Positions 32,639 to 40,206 of a stretch of DNA of 41,350 nt are shown in pieces. Position 1 is the stretch's first letter. Each line of letters begins with the position of its first letter. The position numbers were made by a program, and so were the translations under genes. Source of the stretch: Lachnospiraceae bacterium (GTDB lineage Bacteria; Bacillota; Clostridia; Lachnospirales; Lachnospiraceae); NCBI GenBank assembly GCA_017617545.1, contig JAFZVZ010000038.1:1-41350 (forward strand). Direction: 5' to 3'. Below the pieces are notes generated by a model. The model saw only the letters and a list, made by a program, of their open reading frames with translations. It searched no databases and was not told the origin of the DNA.

Positions 32639-33409
32639 ATGAAGAATTTGTTTGATCTTACCGGACAGGTTGCAGTAGTTACCGGAGCTTCCACAGGACT
32701 GGGAGTACAGATGGCCAAGGCGCTTGCAAGCCAGGGAGCCAATCTGGTATTGATGGCACGCCGCCAGAACCTTCTGGACGAGAACAAGGAGGCGATCGAG
32801 AAGGAGTACGGCGTGAAGGTTCTCGCCTACGCCTGCGACATCACCGACACCGAGCGCGTCAAGAGCGCGGTTGCCGCTACAATGGCAGAGTTCGGCAGAG
32901 TGGATATCCTGATCAACAACGCGGGTACCGGCGCGGTTGCTCCGGCAGCGGAGATCACGGACGAGCAGTTCAACAACGAGCTGCAGATCGACCTCTTCGG
33001 CACCTTTGTGTGCGCGAGAGAGTTCGGCAAGGAGATGCTCAAGGCACACTACGGACGGATCATCAACATTTCTTCGATGTACGGTCTTGTCGGAAATATG
33101 GCAGCCACCTGCGCGCCCTACCATGCGGCGAAGGGCGGTGTCTGCAACTTAACCCGCGCGCTTGCGGCGGAGTGGGGCAAGGAGGGCGTTACGGTCAATT
33201 CGATCTGCCCGGGCTATTTCTGGACACCCCTCACGCAGTCCACGCTTGAGAGCGACTGGTTCAAGGAGTACGCGAAGGGTGCGATCCCGGTGGGACGCTA
33301 CGGCGAGGAAGGCGAGCTTGATACATGCACGCTGTTCCTGGCTTCGCCCGCTTCGGCGTACGTAAACGGACAGAACATCGCCGTGGACGGCGGTTATACC
33401 TGCATCTAA
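32639..33409 (+). CDS. Short-chain dehydrogenase/reductase
   Basis: A 256-aa classical SDR that oxidises or reduces a hydroxyl/carbonyl group with NAD(P). The nucleotide motif is VVTGASTGLG (12-21), followed by ACDITDTE, the structural INNAG, the catalytic Ser in IINISSMYG, and Tyr/Lys in YHAAKGG. The C-terminal AVDGGYT is typical. The sequence resembles gluconate 5-dehydrogenase-like SDRs (SPASAYVNGQ), but many SDRs share this. AAAGGA precedes the ATG. Single gene with its own promoter. Confidence 0.9.
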   Translation: MKNLFDLTGQVAVVTGASTGLGVQMAKALASQGANLVLMARRQNLLDENKEAIEKEYGVKVLAYACDITDTERVKSAVAATMAEFGRVDILINNAGTGAVAPAAEITDEQFNNELQIDLFGTFVCAREFGKEMLKAHYGRIINISSMYGLVGNMAATCAPYHAAKGGVCNLTRALAAEWGKEGVTVNSICPGYFWTPLTQSTLESDWFKEYAKGAIPVGRYGEEGELDTCTLFLASPASAYVNGQNIAVDGGYTCI

Positions 33410-33446
33410 AAGTGAATATTTGACATATTTTCCGTCAGAGAACATA

Positions 33447-33504
33447 TTGACTCCTTAGTCAAATTCCAAATCGGTTTGGAAAAGTAAACGGCTTCTGTTA
33501 TACT
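33447..33504 (+). promoter_or_regulatory. Promoter with overlapping inverted repeats before the DUF3592 gene
   Basis: TTGGAA (33476-33481), a 17-bp spacer and TATACT (33499-33504) form a good promoter. The -35 is the right arm of a perfect inverted repeat TTCCAAA-TCGG-TTTGGAA (33464-33481). A second repeat, TTGAC-N6-GTCAA (33447-33462), lies just upstream. This arrangement suits a repressor operator; no regulator gene is adjacent. Confidence 0.55.
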
Positions 33505-33558
33505 TGCAATGGAATTACGGCTTAACGGCAGTTTACGATGCATAAGGAGGAACGCGCG

Positions 33559-34584
33559 ATGACGATTGAGAACAAATTTGCAAGGTTGACAAGGAATACC
33601 AGAGCGGCGAGATTTTTTATTCCGGTCGGTCTTGCGCTGATCGTTTTCGGGGTGATCCTGTTTCTGTTCAAGAACGACGATTACCTTGAGACGACCGGCA
33701 AGATCACAGCTGTGAAGGAGCTGCCCATCGACACGACGGCGGAGGACAAGCATCAGGAGTATGATGTTGATCTGACCTATACGGTTGACGGGAAGGAATA
33801 CACCGGAACGTTTTCCAACCTCTCGGGAACCTACAAGGTCGGCGACGACATCAAGGTGTATTACGACGGGAAGGATCCGTCGAAGATCACCAACAGTAAG
33901 ATTGGGATCTATATTCCGATAGCGTTAGTCGCGGCCGGCGTGCTTGCGATCGTCTTCGGTATCGCAAAGACGGTCGGGGAGTTCAAGAAGAGCAAACAGC
34001 TCGACAGCATCGGAGCTTTTCCGGACAAGGAGTTCGAGAGCTACAAGACCGCGCCGGGGATCACGGAGTACTATTTCCGCTTCGACGGGCAGCACACGAA
34101 GCCCGGATACATCATCGAGGACGCGAACCGCAATGTTCTCTTTGAGGGGAAAATGACGAAGCAGGCGCTCATCGGAGCGAGAACCTACGAGTTCCGCAAC
34201 CACCAAAACGGCAAGACGGAGTCTCACGAGGTCGGCCACACCATGACGAGCACTTACAACAACGAGTTTTTCTCCGTCCGCTCCTGGTTCAAGTTCGACG
34301 GGAAAAATGTTTGGGATGTTCTTCATGAGCAGGGCTTCCGAATGACGACGGACCTGCACAGCAAGTTCCCTTACATGGTTTACAATGTGGCGAAGAACGG
34401 AGCTGCATTTGCCCGTGTGGAGACATGCGGTGTCTATGTGCACGAGGACGAAGAGGCACAGCACAAGGTTACGGTACCGTCCGGAAGCATGTACTACAGG
34501 TTCTGGACCGGATCGGACGATTTCGAGGCACTCTTCCTCAACATTTTCGCGATCTCCGAGTCGGAGCAGGCGGTTGTGGAGTAA
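33559..34584 (+). CDS. DUF3592-domain membrane protein
   Basis: A 341-aa protein with two membrane helices (about 18-37, FFIPVGLALIVFGVILFLF, and about 116-135, IYIPIALVAAGVLAIVFGI) enclosing a DUF3592-like beta domain (YDVDLTYTVDGKEYTGTF, GDDIKVYYDGKDPSKI). A C-terminal cytoplasmic or extracytoplasmic beta-rich domain (about 165-335) follows, which I do not recognise. GGAGG before the ATG at 33559 excludes the in-frame ATG at 33538. Function unknown; a sensory or envelope role is possible. Confidence 0.7.
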   Translation: MTIENKFARLTRNTRAARFFIPVGLALIVFGVILFLFKNDDYLETTGKITAVKELPIDTTAEDKHQEYDVDLTYTVDGKEYTGTFSNLSGTYKVGDDIKVYYDGKDPSKITNSKIGIYIPIALVAAGVLAIVFGIAKTVGEFKKSKQLDSIGAFPDKEFESYKTAPGITEYYFRFDGQHTKPGYIIEDANRNVLFEGKMTKQALIGARTYEFRNHQNGKTESHEVGHTMTSTYNNEFFSVRSWFKFDGKNVWDVLHEQGFRMTTDLHSKFPYMVYNVAKNGAAFARVETCGVYVHEDEEAQHKVTVPSGSMYYRFWTGSDDFEALFLNIFAISESEQAVVE

Positions 34585-34696
34585 CCTGCGGTGTCGGTTT
34601 AGCGGCAGCCTCGTCTGTGACAGCGGTTATCCGGCAGACAGTCTGCGGCAGCGGCTGTACCGCGAAGATGGTTAAGAATTTTACGTAAGAAACATA

Positions 34697-34729
34697 ACGC
34701 GGCGGTGGAGTTGTCTTCCGCCGCGTTTT
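34697..34729 (+). terminator. Terminator of the DUF3592 gene
   Basis: A perfect 9-bp stem (ACGCGGCGG 34697-34705, CCGCCGCGT 34718-34726) is followed by TTT. Confidence 0.8.
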
Positions 34730-34792
34730 GTGAAGAAGGATAACGGGAAACCGTGACAAAGGAGAAGATTAAGAATACGGAGGGGTACGATC

Positions 34793-35941
34793 ATGAATGA
34801 AAGAAAGCTTACGGAATATCTGGATTCCCTGCTGAAGGCAGGGCTTCCGTCCTTTGACTGCATGGTCAGCAAAGACCATGAGTTACTGTACCGCCACATG
34901 GGCGGCTTTGCGGACGCAGGAAAGACCGAGCCGATCCGCACGGATCAGAAATATCTGATGTTTTCCATGACGAAGATCCAGACCATGACGGCTGTGATGC
35001 AGCTTGTTGAGCAGGGAAAGCTGTCTTTGGAGGATGAGGTCGCCAAGTACCTTCCCGCGTACCGAAACCTTACGGTGCGGGAGAAGGATGCCGACGGCAA
35101 GGAGCGGATCGTACCGGCCGACAAGCCGCTTACAATGCTTCATCTTGTGACCATGCAATCGGGCCTGAACTACGACCTTCACCGGCCCGGCGTGGACCGG
35201 TTCCTCGCAGAGCACGGCGGTGACGGGACCACGAGAGAGCTTGTGAACGCCATGGCGGAGTCGCCCCTTGACTTCCATCCGGGGACTCATTTTCAGTACA
35301 GCTTAAGCCACGACGTGGCGGCAGCGGTTGTCGAGGTCGTGTCCGGGAAGAGATTTTCCGAGTATCTCGCGGAAAATGTGTGGACCCCCTTGGGGATGTC
35401 CTCCACATGCTTTTGCAAAGGCATGAATGAGGGAGTCGAGGGACTTGCGCAGCAGTATGTGTGCGATAACGGAGACATTGCGCAGATCCGTCCCATGGAG
35501 CCCTCCTGCGATTACCAGCTGGCGCCCGGTTATGAGAGCGGCGGCGCGGGGCTTATGAGCACGACGGAGGATTATGCGAAGCTGGCGGATGCCCTTGCCT
35601 GCGGCGGGACCGGAGCTGACGGAGCGCAGATTCTTAGGCCTGAGACGGTGGCTGAGTTTTCCGTCAACCGCATCAGCGGGGCTTCCCGGGACGAGCTTGT
35701 GAAAAATATGGGACGCCGCGGCTATGGCTACGGCATCGGTATGCAGGTGCTTCTTGAGCCCGGGAGACTCGGCACGAAGGCTCCGGCGGGGATCTTCGGC
35801 TGGGACGGCGCGGCGGGAAGCCTCGCGATCATGGATCCGGTCAACCGTATGTCGCTTGTGTTCGCCATGCATGTGAGAAACTGCGGGTACGCGTACGGCG
35901 TGATCCACCCGGCGCTTCGCGACCTGATGTTTGAGGATTGA
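34793..35941 (+). CDS. Beta-lactamase-fold serine hydrolase (peptidase S12 type)
   Basis: A 382-aa class C beta-lactamase-like protein (family of esterases, D-aminopeptidases and penicillin-binding-like hydrolases). The nucleophile Ser58 is in FSMTKIQT (S-x-x-K), the Tyr motif in FQYSLSHDV (Tyr-Ser, with Leu instead of the usual Asn) and the third motif in FGWDGAAGS. No signal peptide is seen, so it is probably cytoplasmic and more likely an esterase or peptidase than a resistance enzyme. GGAGGGG precedes the ATG. Confidence 0.85.
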   Translation: MNERKLTEYLDSLLKAGLPSFDCMVSKDHELLYRHMGGFADAGKTEPIRTDQKYLMFSMTKIQTMTAVMQLVEQGKLSLEDEVAKYLPAYRNLTVREKDADGKERIVPADKPLTMLHLVTMQSGLNYDLHRPGVDRFLAEHGGDGTTRELVNAMAESPLDFHPGTHFQYSLSHDVAAAVVEVVSGKRFSEYLAENVWTPLGMSSTCFCKGMNEGVEGLAQQYVCDNGDIAQIRPMEPSCDYQLAPGYESGGAGLMSTTEDYAKLADALACGGTGADGAQILRPETVAEFSVNRISGASRDELVKNMGRRGYGYGIGMQVLLEPGRLGTKAPAGIFGWDGAAGSLAIMDPVNRMSLVFAMHVRNCGYAYGVIHPALRDLMFED

Positions 35942-35976
35942 TCATTAGCGGTGTCTTTTGGAAGGAGTTTGAAAGA

Positions 35977-36792
35977 ATGTCGATTCGTATGCTCGCCGTC
36001 GACTTGGACGGCACGTTGTTGACCGATGACAAGAGGATCAGTGACACCAACCGGGAAGCGCTTACGCGGATCACGGCGGAGGGCGTCCGTGTGATCCTTT
36101 CCACCGGAAGGGCGTGGCCCGGGGCAAAGGGCTTTGCCGCCGAACTGGGGCTGGGACTTCCCTTGATCACCTCCAACGGGGCGATGATCGTTGACAGCGC
36201 GACCGAGGAAATCCTGTATCAGCGGGACATGGAGACGGAGGCTGCATTTTCCGTCATCGAGGAGGGCGTCAGAAGAGGAACGAGCCAGATCATCTGGAGC
36301 CGGAACCGTCTGTACGGGCTGCCCGTGAATGAACGGCTGCAGGACTACGGGCGGCGCTTCGGACGGATGACGCCGCAGCCGGCGCCGCTTGCAATGCTGG
36401 AGGAGGACGGGATATCCAAGGTGCTCTGGTACGACACGGAGGAAAACATCGCGCAGTGGGAGAAGGAGCTGGCTCCGAGGGAGGACAGAAGCACGGAGCG
36501 GTTCCCGAACACCAAGGTTGTCACGTCGACGCCGACATTTCTTGAGTTTTTCCACCGCGGCGTTTCCAAGGCGACGGCCATCGCGACGGTTGCCGCGATG
36601 TACGGCATCGCAAAGGAGGAGATTGCGGCCATCGGTGACGCGGACAATGATCTTCCGATGCTAGCGGAAGCGGGACTGGCCATCGCGATGGGCAACGGCA
36701 CGGAGCGTGTCAAGGCTGCCGCGGACAGGATCACCCTTGATAACGAGCACGACGGCGTCGCGTACGCGGTGGAGCATTTTCTTGCGGAGTGA
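35977..36792 (+). CDS. Cof-type HAD-IIB phosphatase
   Basis: A 271-aa haloacid-dehalogenase phosphatase. Motif I AVDLDGTLLTDD has the nucleophilic Asp, followed by motif II VILSTGRAWPG, the IIB cap in the middle, motif III Lys in GVSKATAI, and motif IV AIGDADNDLPMLAEAG. These enzymes dephosphorylate sugar phosphates and related metabolites with broad specificity. GAAGGAG selects the ATG at 35977; an in-frame ATG at 35938 overlaps the end of the preceding gene. Confidence 0.9.
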   Translation: MSIRMLAVDLDGTLLTDDKRISDTNREALTRITAEGVRVILSTGRAWPGAKGFAAELGLGLPLITSNGAMIVDSATEEILYQRDMETEAAFSVIEEGVRRGTSQIIWSRNRLYGLPVNERLQDYGRRFGRMTPQPAPLAMLEEDGISKVLWYDTEENIAQWEKELAPREDRSTERFPNTKVVTSTPTFLEFFHRGVSKATAIATVAAMYGIAKEEIAAIGDADNDLPMLAEAGLAIAMGNGTERVKAAADRITLDNEHDGVAYAVEHFLAE

Positions 36793-36905
36793 CCCGCGGC
36801 GGGTCGTGTAATCCGGTCACAATAAGTGCCGCGGGATTGGCCGAAACTTACAGAAAATCTTGCGAAAAACACGGTAAAACGGCTGTTTTTTGTGCACTTT
36901 TGCAT

Positions 36906-36935
36906 TTGCATTTGGGTCTCAAAATGTGTTATAAT
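36906..36935 (+). promoter_or_regulatory. Promoter of the CarD-like gene
   Basis: TTGCAT (36906-36911), an 18-bp spacer and TGT-TATAAT (TATAAT 36930-36935, extended -10). Confidence 0.7.
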
Positions 36936-36982
36936 ACTCGTGTAGTCTGACGGTCTTGTTGGGAAAGAACAGGAGTGATAGC

Positions 36983-37510
36983 ATGTTTGAGAAAGGAGCG
37001 TATGTGATCCACGGCAGCAACGGTGTGTGCCGGGTGGACGACATCGGACCGCTGGTCGGAATGGGCGCCGGAGACAAGGAATATTACACGCTGACGCCGA
37101 TCTACACGAACGGCGGCAAGATATTCAGTCCGGTCGACAATCTGCGGATCGTGTTGCGGCCGGTGCTGACGAAGTCGGAAGCCGAGCAGCTGCTTGCAAA
37201 GGTCGGAGACCTGGAAGAGCTGAAGATCACAGACGAGAAGAAGAGAGAGGAAGCATACAAGCAGGCATTTTACTCGGGAGAGTGCGAGAATCTCGTGATG
37301 ATGCTGAAGGCGATCTACAGCCGCGGTCTGCAGCGCCTGTCACAGGGCAAGCGTGCGACGGCGAGCGACGAGCGCTTTATGCACATGGCTGAGGACTGCC
37401 TGTACGGAGAACTGGCGATCTCGTTCGATACAAGCCGCGAGGAAGCGAAGGAGATGTTTGAGAGCCGGGTCGACACGAAGCTACAACTTACCGAAGCAAT
37501 GAAGAAATGA
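36983..37510 (+). CDS. CarD/CdnL-family transcription regulator
   Basis: A 175-aa RNA-polymerase-binding regulator. The N-terminal Tudor-like RNAP-interaction domain begins MFEKGAYVIHGSNGVCRVDDI and includes YYTLTPIYTNGGKIFSPVDN. The C-terminal all-helical domain (about 75-175) carries the CdnL-type DNA-contacting surface. CarD/CdnL proteins stabilise open promoter complexes, often at rRNA promoters. AGGAGTG selects the ATG at 36983. The gene has its own promoter and a strong terminator that overlaps its stop codon. Confidence 0.88.
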   Translation: MFEKGAYVIHGSNGVCRVDDIGPLVGMGAGDKEYYTLTPIYTNGGKIFSPVDNLRIVLRPVLTKSEAEQLLAKVGDLEELKITDEKKREEAYKQAFYSGECENLVMMLKAIYSRGLQRLSQGKRATASDERFMHMAEDCLYGELAISFDTSREEAKEMFESRVDTKLQLTEAMKK

Positions 37511-37539
37511 CGTCGGAGCGTTCTCCGGCGTCTTTTTTT
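37509..37539 (+). terminator. Terminator of the CarD-like gene
   Basis: A 10-bp stem with one G-U pair (GACGTCGGAG 37509-37518, CTCCGGCGTC 37523-37532) followed by T7. The stem starts inside the TGA stop codon. Confidence 0.92.
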
Positions 37540-37675
37540 GCGCTTGCGCGGGTGAGCGCGTGCGGAGGCGGGCGCATATCTTAGTAATTATATACATATA
37601 AGCATATAAAATACGTGTATACACGCATTAAAACGCCGAAATACCGAAAAGTACCTTTTTGCGTGCGAAAAATAC

Positions 37676-37704
37676 TTGGAATAAATGCTGTTTTGTGTTA
37701 AAAT
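37676..37704 (+). promoter_or_regulatory. Promoter of the hydrogenase operon
   Basis: TTGGAA (37676-37681), a 17-bp spacer and TGT-TAAAAT (37699-37704, extended -10). A ~60-nt leader ends with AAGGAGG before the ATG at 37768. The preceding 37540-37675 is AT-rich with TATA-like repeats and nothing else recognisable. Confidence 0.65.
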
Positions 37705-37767
37705 GATTTATTGGGGATTGGGGAGTCTATGCCCAGTCTGTTAACACCCTGATAAGGAGGATTTTTA

Positions 37768-38262
37768 ATGGCCACAAAAAAGAGTACCGTACCGTTTAAC
37801 GGAACGGAAGAGCAAAAGCAACAGCTTCTGCAGGTGATTCGTGAGCTGAAGGACGAGCGCGGCGCGTTGATGCCGATTCTTCAGAAGGCTCAGGACATTT
37901 ACGGTTATCTGCCGATCGAAGTCCAGACGATGATCTCGGACGAAACCGGCATTCCGCTGGAGAAGATCTACGGTGTTGTTACATTTTACGCGCAGTTCTC
38001 CCTGTATCCGAAGGGAAAATACGCGATCTCCGTATGCCTCGGAACCGCATGCTATGTTAAGGGTTCGGGCGATATCTACAACAAGCTTTGCGAGAAGCTC
38101 GGCATCGAGGGCGGTGAGTGCACTCCCGACGGCAAGTTCTCGCTCGACGCGTGCCGCTGCATCGGCGCTTGCGGACTTGCTCCGGTTATGACGATCAACG
38201 GCGAAGTATACGGCAAGCTGACCGTCGACAAGCTTGACGAGATCCTTGCAAAATACGAGTAA
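37768..38262 (+). CDS. hydC: NuoE-like [2Fe-2S] subunit of NADH-dependent [FeFe] hydrogenase
   Basis: A 164-aa thioredoxin-fold ferredoxin subunit. It resembles NuoE and the HydC/HndA subunit of multimeric hydrogenases. The four cluster Cys are in VCLGTACYVKG and CRCIGACGLAPV (C-x4-C ... C-x3-C). The N-terminal helical region with DIYGYLPIEVQTMI is typical. It passes electrons between the flavin subunit and the hydrogenase. AAGGAGG precedes the ATG and hydB starts 13 bp after its stop. Confidence 0.92.
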   Translation: MATKKSTVPFNGTEEQKQQLLQVIRELKDERGALMPILQKAQDIYGYLPIEVQTMISDETGIPLEKIYGVVTFYAQFSLYPKGKYAISVCLGTACYVKGSGDIYNKLCEKLGIEGGECTPDGKFSLDACRCIGACGLAPVMTINGEVYGKLTVDKLDEILAKYE

Positions 38263-38275
38263 CAGGAGGAAGCAA

Positions 38276-40192
38276 ATGATATCCATTACGGAACTTAACA
38301 AGATTAAGGCGGAGCAGGAAGGCATCATTGCGATGCGCCGCGAGGGCGAAGCCAAGATCGCCGATTTGAATGCACAGGGCAAGAACTACAAGCATCATGT
38401 CCTTGTCTGCGGCGGTACCGGCTGTACTTCCTCCCACAGCGAAGACATCATCGTTGCATTTAACGACGAGATCAAGAAGAACGGACTCGAGAACGACGTA
38501 TGCGTCGTACGCACCGGCTGCCACGGCCTCTGCGCACTCGGTCCGATCGTTATCATTTATCCGGAAGCTGCTTTCTACGCTAACATGGCAATCGAGCATG
38601 TTCCGGAGATCGTTACCGAGCACCTTGTAAACGGTAACGTCGTAACCAAGTATCTCTATGAGAAGACGGTTACTCCGGAAGGCATCATCTCGATGCACGA
38701 GACGGATTTCTACAAGAAGCAGAACCGTGTGGCTCTGCGTAACTGCGGTGTCATCGATCCCGAGAACATCGACGAGTACATCGGTACGGGCGGTTATCAG
38801 GCGCTCGCTAAGGTGCTCACCGAGAAGACCCCGGATGATGTCATCCAGATCCTCCTTGATTCCGGACTTCGCGGCCGCGGCGGCGCAGGTTTCCCGACCG
38901 GTCGTAAGTGGATGTTCGCGAAGGCTAACAAGGCTGATCAGAAGTATGTATGCTGTAACGCCGACGAGGGCGACCCGGGTGCATTCATGGATCGTTCCGT
39001 TCTCGAGGGCGACCCTCACGTAGTGCTTGAGGCTATGGCTATCGCGGGTTACACCATCGGTTCCTCCCAGGGTTACATTTATGTCCGTGCTGAGTACCCG
39101 ATCGCAGTTCAGCGTCTTGAGATCGCCATCAAGCAGGCGAGAGAGTACGGTCTGCTCGGTGACAACATCCTCGGCACCGGCTTCAAGTTCGATATCGGCC
39201 TTCGCCTCGGTGCAGGCGCATTCGTCTGCGGTGAGGAGACGGCTCTCATGACCTCCATCGAAGGTCACAGAGGCGAGCCCAGACCGAGACCGCCGTTCCC
39301 GGCTGTCAAGGGTCTGTTCGAGCGTCCTACCATTCTCAACAACGTTGAGACATGGGCTAACATCCCTCAGATCATTATGAGAGGACCGGAATGGTTCGCA
39401 GCAATGGGAACCGAGAAGTCCAAGGGTACGAAGGTATTCGCACTCGGCGGCAAGATCCAGAACACCGGTCTTGTTGAGATCCCGATGGGTACCACGCTCC
39501 GCGAAGTTGTCGAGGAGATCGGCGGCGGCGTTCCGAACGGCAAGAAGTTCAAGGCTGCTCAGACCGGTGGTCCGTCCGGTGGCTGCATCCCTGCTTCGCA
39601 GATGGATGTTCCGATGGATTACGACAACCTGATCGCGATCGGTTCCATGATGGGATCCGGCGGTCTGATCGTTATGGACGAAGACAACTGTATGGTTGAT
39701 ATCGCCAAGTTCTTCCTTGAGTTTACCGTAGATGAGTCCTGTGGTAAGTGCGCACCGTGCCGTATCGGTACGAGACGTATGCTCGAGATCCTCGAGAAGA
39801 TCACCAAGGGTCAGGCTACGATGGATGACCTGGATCGTTTGGAGAAGCTTGCTGCACACCTGCAGAAGAGCTCCCTCTGCGCACTCGGCCAGACGGCTCC
39901 GAACCCGATCATTTCCACACTGCGTTACTTCCGTGACGAGTACATTGCCCACATCGTTGACAAGAAGTGTCCGGCAGGCGTCTGCAAGGATCTCCTTCAG
40001 TTCAGCATCGATCAGGACAAGTGTATCGGCTGCGGTCTCTGCGCTAAGAACTGCCCGGCTGACGCAATCTCCAGAACCGATTACATCGCACCCGGCCACA
40101 AGCTGGCTTCGATGGCAATCGACGCTTCGAAGTGCGTGAAGTGCGGCGCCTGCATGGCGAACTGCAAGTTCAAGGCAATTAGTAAACAATAA
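38276..40192 (+). CDS. hydB: NuoF-like flavoprotein subunit of NADH-dependent [FeFe] hydrogenase
   Basis: A 638-aa subunit that oxidises or reduces NAD(H) at FMN. Domains: an N-terminal thioredoxin-like [2Fe-2S] domain (about 40-125, VCGGTGCTSSHS ... RTGCHGLCALGP). The 51-kDa FMN/NADH core (about 165-470) has GLRGRGGAGFPTGRKW, CNADEGDPGAFMDR and GAGAFVCGEETALM. A [4Fe-4S] site (SCGKCAPCRIGT) follows, and a C-terminal two-cluster ferredoxin (CIGCGLCAKNCPAD, CVKCGACMANCKF) ends it. This is the HydB/HndC layout of electron-bifurcating or NADH-linked hydrogenases. The ATG at 38276 follows CAGGAGG; the in-frame ATG at 38234 lies inside hydC. Confidence 0.94.
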   Translation: MISITELNKIKAEQEGIIAMRREGEAKIADLNAQGKNYKHHVLVCGGTGCTSSHSEDIIVAFNDEIKKNGLENDVCVVRTGCHGLCALGPIVIIYPEAAFYANMAIEHVPEIVTEHLVNGNVVTKYLYEKTVTPEGIISMHETDFYKKQNRVALRNCGVIDPENIDEYIGTGGYQALAKVLTEKTPDDVIQILLDSGLRGRGGAGFPTGRKWMFAKANKADQKYVCCNADEGDPGAFMDRSVLEGDPHVVLEAMAIAGYTIGSSQGYIYVRAEYPIAVQRLEIAIKQAREYGLLGDNILGTGFKFDIGLRLGAGAFVCGEETALMTSIEGHRGEPRPRPPFPAVKGLFERPTILNNVETWANIPQIIMRGPEWFAAMGTEKSKGTKVFALGGKIQNTGLVEIPMGTTLREVVEEIGGGVPNGKKFKAAQTGGPSGGCIPASQMDVPMDYDNLIAIGSMMGSGGLIVMDEDNCMVDIAKFFLEFTVDESCGKCAPCRIGTRRMLEILEKITKGQATMDDLDRLEKLAAHLQKSSLCALGQTAPNPIISTLRYFRDEYIAHIVDKKCPAGVCKDLLQFSIDQDKCIGCGLCAKNCPADAISRTDYIAPGHKLASMAIDASKCVKCGACMANCKFKAISKQ

Positions 40193-40206
40193 GGAAGGAA
40201 ACAACT

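Noticed and set aside
34585-34696. Possible small gene between the DUF3592 and serine-hydrolase genes
   Set aside because: Short frames here overlap the DUF3592 gene end or run into the terminator and lack ribosome sites.
37540-37675. Possible tRNA or riboswitch in the leader before the hydrogenase operon
   Set aside because: Only AT-rich TATA-like repeats are seen; no cloverleaf or conserved aptamer pattern could be folded by eye.
38195-40204. 669-codon minus-strand open frame opposite hydB
   Set aside because: Antisense shadow of a highly conserved, codon-biased gene; no ribosome site or domain signature.
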